Assembly: GCA_033064195.1 (NCBI GenBank)
Contig: JARBJD010000119.1
Span: 1-64,000, forward strand
Origin: Blattamonas nauphoetae
Lineage: Eukaryota; Preaxostyla; Oxymonadida
DNA length: 64,000 nucleotides
Direction of reading: 5' to 3'
A program made the translations under genes and the position numbers. Every line of letters starts with the position of its first letter. Position 1 is the stretch's first letter. The notes below the pieces were generated by a model that was not told the DNA's origin, did not search any database, and saw only the letters and a list, made by a program, of their open reading frames with translations. This document shows positions 57,820 to 64,000 of the stretch, one piece after another.

Positions 57820-58078
57820 CTCCTCCAAATCCTCCGTATCCACCATATCCTCCATACGATGCGTATCCTCCTCCATAGCCTCCGTATCCTCCAAATCCGC
57901 CCATCCCGAAGCCTGGCATTCCAAATCCGCCCATTCCGAAGCCTGGCATTCCAAATCCTCCTCCAAATCCACCGTATCCTCCATATCCCCCGTACGATGC
58001 ATATCCTCCTCCATAGCCTCCATATCCTCCAAATCCTCCACCCATTCCGAAGCCTGGCATTCCAAATCCGCAACACAT
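57779..58078 (-). CDS. Small Gly/Tyr-rich repeat protein
   Basis: 99 residues from ATG 58078-58076 (MCCGFGMPGFGMGG) to TGA 57779, ending GFGFGGCW. Almost wholly Gly, Tyr, Phe and Met, built from GFGMPGFGMGG modules and GGYGGYGGGYASYGGY modules. The pair is duplicated internally, which gives two near-identical halves. A TATA-like TATTATAG lies just upstream of the start on the minus strand. Cys sits only at the two ends (MCC and CW). Proteins of this composition form flexible structural or phase-separating material, but no specific family is assigned. The last codons survive as a remnant at about 51053-51093. Confidence 0.6.
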   Translation of the reverse strand: MCCGFGMPGFGMGGGFGGYGGYGGGYASYGGYGGYGGFGGGFGMPGFGMGGFGMPGFGMGGFGGYGGYGGGYASYGGYGGYGGFGGGFGMPGFGFGGCW

Positions 58079-58902
58079 CGAGTCTATAATACACGAAGAA
58101 AAAAAATAAAGTGGGAAAACCAGCAAGGCAACAATCCTCGTCTAATTCGAGGCAACAATCAAAGGAATCGCATGAGTCGTCGGCGAATAGTTTGGAGAAG
58201 AGGAAGACAACAGACAACATGTTGCTTTTTTGATGATTGGCACACTTTACAGTGTGTCGTGTCATCGAGTATGCTCCCAATATTGAAATTATATGTTCAT
58301 TATTTGTTCATAATTGTTATTTGATAGTTCTTCAAACTCATACTCTCGTTTGAGCACAGATTCAGCTGCCTGATTTTGTCATGATTCTCGATGGAGAAAT
58401 ATTAACTCGCTGTCCTTCTATTGTTGTATTAGATTGATATTTCGTTTGGTTGTTGAAACTACTTACTTTCCGTCTGTATTATGCTTTCAATTCAACCTTT
58501 TAAACTCATTGGAATCATGACGATTTTTCACGCCCGTTACTCTTCTATCTCTTTCCACTTCGCATTTTAAGATGCACCATCATTGTAGTTTGTGTTTTTC
58601 CATAACAGCCAAGACAAACCCTCCAGATTTCGATTGATTTCATTTGAATGGAACAATTTACATCTTTTGTGTTTCTACACTTAGATACCGAATCTGTGTG
58701 AAAAAATTAACAGTATATCATACAATACTTTGTGAGAAATCGGATACAAGCAATGTGAACATCAGTGAAGTGAGTTTTCCAAGAAAAAGTCAGAGAAAGT
58801 GTATTGTTCACTCTACCTCTCTTCATCACACACTCCTTCATCATCAACACCATTCATTTTTCTTCATTCGCTCCCAATCTCCATTCTGAAGCAGTTCAGA
58901 CA
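58079..58902. other. Intergenic, AT-rich
   Basis: About 820 bp from the Gly-rich gene start to the inner edge of the right arm. No convincing gene or repeat seen. Confidence 0.5.
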
Positions 58903-58928
58903 TTCATATCTCACAGCTCCATCTCCTC

Positions 58929-61430
58929 TCATCTGTCCATCTCGATGCGTCCTTCATCGTCATCAACATCGCCATCCGCTTCCTTGTGTCCGTCTTCCTC
59001 ACCCGTCTCCTCCTCTCCTCCATTTTCTGATCCATCCTCCTCCTCATTTCTTCCTTTCTCCTCCACATCCATCTCCATTCTCTCTTCTCTCGCCTCACAA
59101 CTCAGTTCTTCTGTTTCGGTTTCGGTTTCGAACTCGTCCTTCCCATCTTCATGTTCGCTCCATTCTTCATCTTTCCTCTCCTCTCCTCCCTCCGCCCCTT
59201 CTTCCTCCATCTCCTCTTTCTCATCTTTCTCACTTTCTTTCTTTTCTTCTTCTACTTTCTCATCTTTCTCGCTCTCTTCCTTCTCTTCTCCCTCATCATT
59301 CAGTCCTTCCTCTTTCTCCTCACTCTCCTCCACGCTCTCCTCTTCCATTTCCTTCTCTTGATCATCATCTTCGATTCTCTCCTCTTCTCCTCCACCATCC
59401 TCGTCTTGTTCTTCTTTCCAGTCTCTCTCTTCTTTTGGTTCTCGCGCATCAATCGAAGTTTCCGCCTGTTTCTGTTCCTCTTCTTCGCTTTCCCTTCCTT
59501 CTTCATCTCTCTTTTCTTCTTCCCTCTCATCTTCTCTTTCCTCCCCATCTTCCTCTCTCTCCCCTTCTTTTCTCTCTTCATTATCTTCTTCGTTCTTGCT
59601 TGGTTCGTCCTCCTTCTCTTCTTCCTCTTCCTCCTTTTCGTATCGTTCCACTGAGTCTCTTGAATCTCGCTCTCCTTCCGATTCTTCCTCTCCACTCGAT
59701 TCCCTTTCTGTTCTCGTCTCGTCCATCTCCCTCTCCCTCTCCAACGACAACTTCAACTCTTCGCCACTCTCCAAACTCGATTCTGTCTGAACACCAACTT
59801 CCACACTGACCCTCTCTCCACGTGTCTCGTCTTCTCTTCTCTTCTCACCCTCATCATTTTCCTTCGTTTCTTTCTCGTCCCTTCCCACTTTCTCCAGCAA
59901 CTTCAATCCATCGCGGATCGCATCAGACACTCCATCCACAACCGACTCTCGCATCTCCACAAACTGACGCCCAAAAGAACTCTGCCACGCCGACCACTCC
60001 TCCCTCGCCCTTCTCCTCTCTGCCTCAATCTCCTCCCGCCGACGACTCTCCTCCTCGCCCCATCCAACAATCAACGACACAATCCCTCGCACCTCGTCCT
60101 TCCATTCTCGCTCCTCATCTCCCTCGTCCTTCCTTCCTTCCGCCCTCTTCGACTCACCCACAACTCTCTCATCCACATCCTCCACCTTGCCCACCTCTCC
60201 TCCCAATTCCCCCACTTTCCCTTCCTTCTCTCTCTCCGACTCTCTCCTTTCTCGTTCCTTCTCTCGTTCCATCATCTCCAAACGAATCTCACTCTCCAGC
60301 GACAATCGCATCTCTTCCACACGACGCCCAATCTCTCCCTCCATCTCCTCTCTTTCTCGAACTCTCCTCTCTTCATCCTCCCTCTTCCGCTCTTCCGACC
60401 ATTCTCTCCGCCATTCCCTCTTCCACTCCTCCCTGTCTGCTTCTTTCTTCAAAAGATCCTCTTTCTTTTTCGCTTCTTCCATCTCTCTCTTCATCCTCTT
60501 CCCATTCCGCCCATCCTTCATCCCCTTTTCCCCTCCTCCCTTCCCTTCCATTCCATCCATCTTCCACGTTCGTGGCGAACGCGGTGTCAGAGGATCTGTC
60601 GAATCGTTCGACGATTCAGTCCCATCATCCATCTCTCCCCCTTTCCCCACATCCGCCCTCCCCCGTCCATCCCGAATCCGCTGTTGAGCAAAAACACTCA
60701 CAAAGTACAATTCTGCAATCGCGTTCCAAACTTGGCTCAGTTCTTTCTTTCGCTTCTGATCTCCCCGACTCTCCAGAATATCCTGCCTCTTCTTCACTCC
60801 CCCTCCCTCCGCCCTCCCGCCCTTCTTCAGCCCTTCACCCGCCCCTTCCTTTCCTCGCATGTGTCGCAAGTAAAACGGCGATTCGTTCAGCGGACGAACA
60901 AACAGACGCTTCACCGCATCTTCAAGCGCCTTCCGCTCAACATCCGTCAGAAACCCAACATGCGCGTCCAACTCTTCCGAAATCTCCGACGCCGTCCACC
61001 CACCCACCTTCCGAGTCCCCCAAACTTCCTTTCCTCCCTTTCGTCTCCTTCCCTCCTTCCCATCCCCTTTCTTTCTCTTCTCTCTTGGCCCCTCCTTCCC
61101 TCCTCTCCCTCCTTCCTTTGTTTCTGGAACAATCAGTTCTTCATCTTTCACTTCCCTGTTTTGTTCGTTTCCATTTTCAACGTCTTTTTGTGTTTCCTTC
61201 CCAGATTGTGGTGACAAACGGTTTCCTCCATCCGTCATTCGCGCCGTCTCACCTCCTGTATGACGTGTTGTTTCCTGTTCTGGTGTCTTCTCTTCTTTCT
61301 TTTCACCTTTTCCTTCGTTTGGGACTTTCTCACTTCCAGCCGCATGCGGTCGAACATGCCGTGTTGGAATTGGTGCAATCTGAAAACGTTCCGCGGACAC
61401 GACCACTTTCTTTGGTGTTCGTTGGGTCAT
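58929..61430 (-). CDS. Highly charged Glu/Lys/Arg-rich coiled-coil-like protein, right-arm copy
   Basis: 833 residues, start MTQRTPKKVVVSAERFQ at 61430, stop TGA at 58929. Same layout as 39983-42499: basic N-terminus, short ordered segment with SEELDAHVGFL and LSQVWNAIAELYF, then long Glu/Lys/Arg-rich stretches and an acidic tail. Differences from the left copy are mostly single substitutions plus length changes in multiples of three, which keep the frame. That suggests coding constraint in both copies despite the low complexity. Confidence 0.7.
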   Translation of the reverse strand: MTQRTPKKVVVSAERFQIAPIPTRHVRPHAAGSEKVPNEGKGEKKEEKTPEQETTRHTGGETARMTDGGNRLSPQSGKETQKDVENGNEQNREVKDEELIVPETKEGGRGGKEGPREKRKKGDGKEGRRRKGGKEVWGTRKVGGWTASEISEELDAHVGFLTDVERKALEDAVKRLFVRPLNESPFYLRHMRGKEGAGEGLKKGGRAEGGGVKKRQDILESRGDQKRKKELSQVWNAIAELYFVSVFAQQRIRDGRGRADVGKGGEMDDGTESSNDSTDPLTPRSPRTWKMDGMEGKGGGEKGMKDGRNGKRMKREMEEAKKKEDLLKKEADREEWKREWRREWSEERKREDEERRVREREEMEGEIGRRVEEMRLSLESEIRLEMMEREKERERRESEREKEGKVGELGGEVGKVEDVDERVVGESKRAEGRKDEGDEEREWKDEVRGIVSLIVGWGEEESRRREEIEAERRRAREEWSAWQSSFGRQFVEMRESVVDGVSDAIRDGLKLLEKVGRDEKETKENDEGEKRREDETRGERVSVEVGVQTESSLESGEELKLSLEREREMDETRTERESSGEEESEGERDSRDSVERYEKEEEEEEKEDEPSKNEEDNEERKEGEREEDGEEREDEREEEKRDEEGRESEEEEQKQAETSIDAREPKEERDWKEEQDEDGGGEEERIEDDDQEKEMEEESVEESEEKEEGLNDEGEEKEESEKDEKVEEEKKESEKDEKEEMEEEGAEGGEERKDEEWSEHEDGKDEFETETETEELSCEAREERMEMDVEEKGRNEEEDGSENGGEEETGEEDGHKEADGDVDDDEGRIEMDR

Positions 61431-61766
61431 CAGCTGTTCGAGATACGTTTCAAAAGTCGAACAAATCTTGAGGTTGGATCTTTCTCAACTGTCAAGATTG
61501 AGACCATCCGGAGGTTTCATTGTCGTTATTTTCCCAGATTCCTTGAAAATAGAGTTGCTAAAGTTGAACTAATCCACAGAGTCAACAATGATGGTGAAGA
61601 CAAAACAGAGAAAACGAACCGTCCACAACAAACAGGAACGGAAGCAAAATATCAAATCAAATACTAAATCACTCAATTTCTGATCACACATGAAGAGCAT
61701 TCAGAAATCTCCTCAATTAAACGGCAGTGTCAAACAGCGTTCGTTCATCACAATTCAAACTGCAGT
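61431..61766. other. Intergenic, counterpart of 39647-39982
   Basis: 336 bp matching the left-arm spacer in inverted orientation; nothing further seen. Confidence 0.45.
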
Positions 61767-62909
61767 TCAAAAATTGCCGACGTTCAAGCCGAGTCCACGA
61801 CAGAGAAACACAGCACTGCTTGAAACTTGCACGCCAGTGTCGATCTTTGGGTCGCAATGCAGTTTCTCTTCAATCGAGTCTTCCATCCCTTCCTCCCTCA
61901 GGTCGCCAAGTACTCGCTTCTCCCTCCCCGCAATCACCTCCCTGTCCTCTCTCCACCCCTTCACCGCGATATGCAGTCCGAACACAATCTTGTCCATCGT
62001 AGGCTCCGACTCGAAATGAGACAGGCTGATTGGGAGTACTGCCGCAATTGGAAGAGACAGCACGAATTCCAACGTGCCACAATGATACACACAGACATCC
62101 AGGAGGCAGGTCAGCAGATCCGAGAAAGCATACGATTGACTTCCTTCGACGATGGTCAAGCGACAATCTGACAGATACTCCACGTAAGAGGCACACGGAG
62201 TGATCACACGGGTCAGCACAGTCTCACGAACGTGTGCTCTTCCTTCGTCGTCAGATATCCCAAGTTCATTCATGTTGAATCCAGTGCACACCCAAAGACA
62301 TTCCGTCACAATTTGCATCACATTCTTGTGTGTTGTTTCGTGTCTCTCAATGGGCAGAGTGTGCGGGCTGAGGGCATCAACCAGTCGGCCAATCAAATCG
62401 GCTTCAATGAGCTTCAGGTTGATTGATGGCGACGACCAATCGAAGAATGACTTCACAAATCCCATCCCTGCCGAAGCGATCCGATCATTGGGACACCCAA
62501 CGAGAATCCCAAGGCATCTCGCAAATTCATTTTCTGCCCCTGAAGGCGAGGGTGTCAGTTTCGAGATCAGACGCAGCGCTTTTTCTTCCTCATCTGCCTC
62601 AATCTGGTTGAGCAACTCCACTGCCTTGTCTTCCAGCACAGCGTCCAGTGGGTGATTCTCTGCCAGCAACGACACGAGGGAGACAAATACTCTTGACTGT
62701 TGCGAGAATTTCAATCGTTTCGATGGATTCCAGTTCAGAAATGCGATAGCACCTGACAACAATTGCACACATAAAGTCTCACACCATCTTGTGCAGCATC
62801 TCCTGAGGTCTTTGCAGTTCCAACAACATTGTCCATTGACGGATGGAAGAGTCGATCCATCCCCACAAAACTGTTTTATCCTGAGTTTAACCAGAGAATC
62901 GAACGTTGA
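61767..62909 (-). CDS. ARM-like helical protein, right-arm copy (start unresolved)
   Basis: Open from about 62909 to the stop at 61767. From GDGSTLPSVNGQCCWNCKD onward it follows the left copy almost residue for residue (LLSGAIAFLNWN, LIEADLIGRLVDALSPHTLP, SIEEKLHCDPK). Just upstream, the position that reads ACA TCA in the left copy is followed here by an in-frame TGA (about 62912), and no ATG precedes the conserved core. Either a short upstream exon splices to the CTCAG acceptor next to GATAAAACAG, in which case both copies are normal, or this copy has lost its 5' end. Confidence 0.6.
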   Translation of the reverse strand, partial: STFDSLVKLRIKQFCGDGSTLPSVNGQCCWNCKDLRRCCTRWCETLCVQLLSGAIAFLNWNPSKRLKFSQQSRVFVSLVSLLAENHPLDAVLEDKAVELLNQIEADEEEKALRLISKLTPSPSGAENEFARCLGILVGCPNDRIASAGMGFVKSFFDWSSPSINLKLIEADLIGRLVDALSPHTLPIERHETTHKNVMQIVTECLWVCTGFNMNELGISDDEGRAHVRETVLTRVITPCASYVEYLSDCRLTIVEGSQSYAFSDLLTCLLDVCVYHCGTLEFVLSLPIAAVLPISLSHFESEPTMDKIVFGLHIAVKGWREDREVIAGREKRVLGDLREEGMEDSIEEKLHCDPKIDTGVQVSSSAVFLCRGLGLNVGNF

Positions 62910-62912
62910 TCA

Positions 62913-63177
62913 TTCAAAGTATAGAAAAGATGGATGAGATGTGAGCAAGATGCAAAGAGAGTGAGATAAGTGATCAGACCAAACCAAAATTTTCAACTCT
63001 TCTCTTCTCCTGTGTGTACATGCAGAATGACTCTCTACAAGAGTCTTATCTCCCTCCTCTTCCAGAGTCATGTATGACTCGTTTTCGTACAGACTTTTAT
63101 CTTGCCTATCATGAATTTCTCTCACTGATTTCATGGATTGTTTCTTTCACTTAATCCTTAATTTATTTCTCTTTCAG
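62913..63177. other. Divergent intergenic region of the right arm
   Basis: About 265 bp between the ARM-like gene (minus) and the kinase (plus). It corresponds to the foldback-bearing region of the left arm but has no foldback. A small hairpin-prone stretch (GACTCTCTACAAGAGTC, about 63030-63047) is present. The CTTTCAG acceptor of the kinase exon ends at 63177. Confidence 0.5.
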
Positions 63178-64000
63178 ACGTTCGTGTGAATTATCTTGGA
63201 AGTGGAGGGTTTGGATCAGTTTATCAAGCGAAGCACAATATCACAGGCGAAATGTTCGCAATCAAAGTCATAACTTACACCAATGAGATGGGCTGTAAAA
63301 AGAATGAGCGTGAAATCACCAAACTGAAAAAGTTCCAACATCCCAATGTTGTTCGACTTGTGGAAGTCAAGAAAAAGCCCCAAAGTCATCATATCGTCCT
63401 CGAACTCTGCACCTGTTCTCTTGCTCACCAAATGAGGGAGAGCAGCAGCAAAGGAGCCAATCTTGACAGATCTGTCTGTTCTTCTTTTGATATTGTCATT
63501 TTCCCTTCACACCTCTGTTTTTCACCGTCATCTCTGAACACAGACCATCTTCAGGTATATGTGCGATATTTTGGAGGGACTAGCTTTTCTGCATCAGAAC
63601 AAGCAAGCTTTTGGTGATCTGAAGCCGTCTAACATCTTGATTAGCAGGGACGGAGTTGCCAAACTTGGTTTGTCTCTTTCTCTTGACTCTGAGGAATTTG
63701 ATCCTCAACTGTGTCTTTTGTGCTTTTGTGTTGATTTTTGATTTGTTCATAATTCATTCTCGTTGATATCTTCCCATCATCACGATTTGCACTTCTGAAT
63801 CACATTTCAGGAGACTTTGGAGGGGTGACGAGTGTGGGAACAGGACAACAGAGTACAGCCAAAGAAAAAGGGACATACCAGGACTGGGCACCAGAGTTTT
63901 TCACTCGCTCAACGCCACAGCCATCCATGAAAGGAGACATGTGGGCATTTGGAATGATTCTTCTTGAAATGGTGACACGACCAGGGTGGATCACTGGGTC
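63178..64000 (+). CDS. Protein kinase, right-arm copy (3' end outside window)
   Basis: Exons 63178-63473, 63544-63667 and 63811 to the window end; exon lengths (296 and 124) equal those of the left copy. The kinase shows LGSGGFGSVYQ, FAIKVI, FRYMCDILEGLAFLH, FGDLKPSNIL, KLGDFGG, DWAPEFF and DMWAFGM. The HRD His-Arg is Phe-Gly, as in the left copy; the Lys, catalytic Asp and DFG Asp are kept. The N-lobe differs from the left copy in about a third of residues, but from SLAHQMRESSSKG on, including the next intron, the two are close to identical. The first exon, 5' to 63178, is not resolved. Confidence 0.8.

Larger units (their letters stand above)
58903..64000 (-). repeat. Right arm of the large inverted duplication (runs past the window end)
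   Basis: Inverted match to 37034-42525. The Glu-rich and ARM-like genes and the spacers between them are close copies, while the kinase N-lobe is clearly more diverged than the sequence on either side. It lacks the foldback at the divergent promoter. Confidence 0.9.

Noticed and set aside
1-64000. Alternative genetic code with reassigned TAA/TAG (known in some oxymonads)
   Set aside because: Very long frames contain no internal TAA or TAG where families are conserved, and genes end naturally with all three stops, so the standard code fits.

Overview
The window is eukaryotic. Genes carry very short GT-AG introns (about 30 to 136 bp where I could place them), intergenic gaps are small, and the standard code is used, since TAA, TAG and TGA all end long reading frames. 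The gene content points to an oxymonad such as Blattamonas or a close relative: very large secreted beta-helix proteins with a membrane segment and a kinase-like tail, many protein kinases, and ARM-like helical proteins of a type I associate with that lineage. The organism assignment rests on remembered family resemblance, not on a search.

Region 1-35 kb is gene dense and mostly intact. It holds the 3' part of a kinase fused to a zinc-finger tail (1-2765), a prominin-like five-span membrane protein (3159-6560), a cyclin (6812-7483, minus), a 2,216-residue LRR-PP2C phosphatase in five exons (8231-15059), a giant beta-helix receptor with seven tandem ~756 bp repeats and a degenerate kinase tail (15219-25756), an ARM-like helical protein (26770-27675, minus) and an intronless 2,352-residue protein with beta-sandwich-like character (27851-34909).

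Region 35-64 kb is built from nested inverted duplications. The outer arms (about 37.03-42.53 kb and 58.90 kb to beyond the window end) each carry a kinase gene, an ARM-like gene and a very acidic Glu/Lys/Arg-rich gene, in opposite orientations. On the left the kinase continues into what looks like one kinase-pseudokinase gene. Between the arms lie a beta-helix gene split by a DIRS-type retrotransposon (43335-48040), a decayed tRNA-like locus, a second inverted pair of about 826 bp, a third small inverted pair, a 26-bp minisatellite, two small OB-like genes and a Gly/Tyr-rich mini-protein.

The main themes are signalling (kinases, a pseudokinase domain, a PP2C phosphatase, a cyclin) and large secreted or surface repeat proteins that evolve by recent tandem duplication and conversion. 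The most notable structures are the DIRS element with its complete terminal and internal complementary repeats, the nested inverted duplications with patchwork divergence, and the foldback sequence found in only one copy of a duplicated divergent promoter region.
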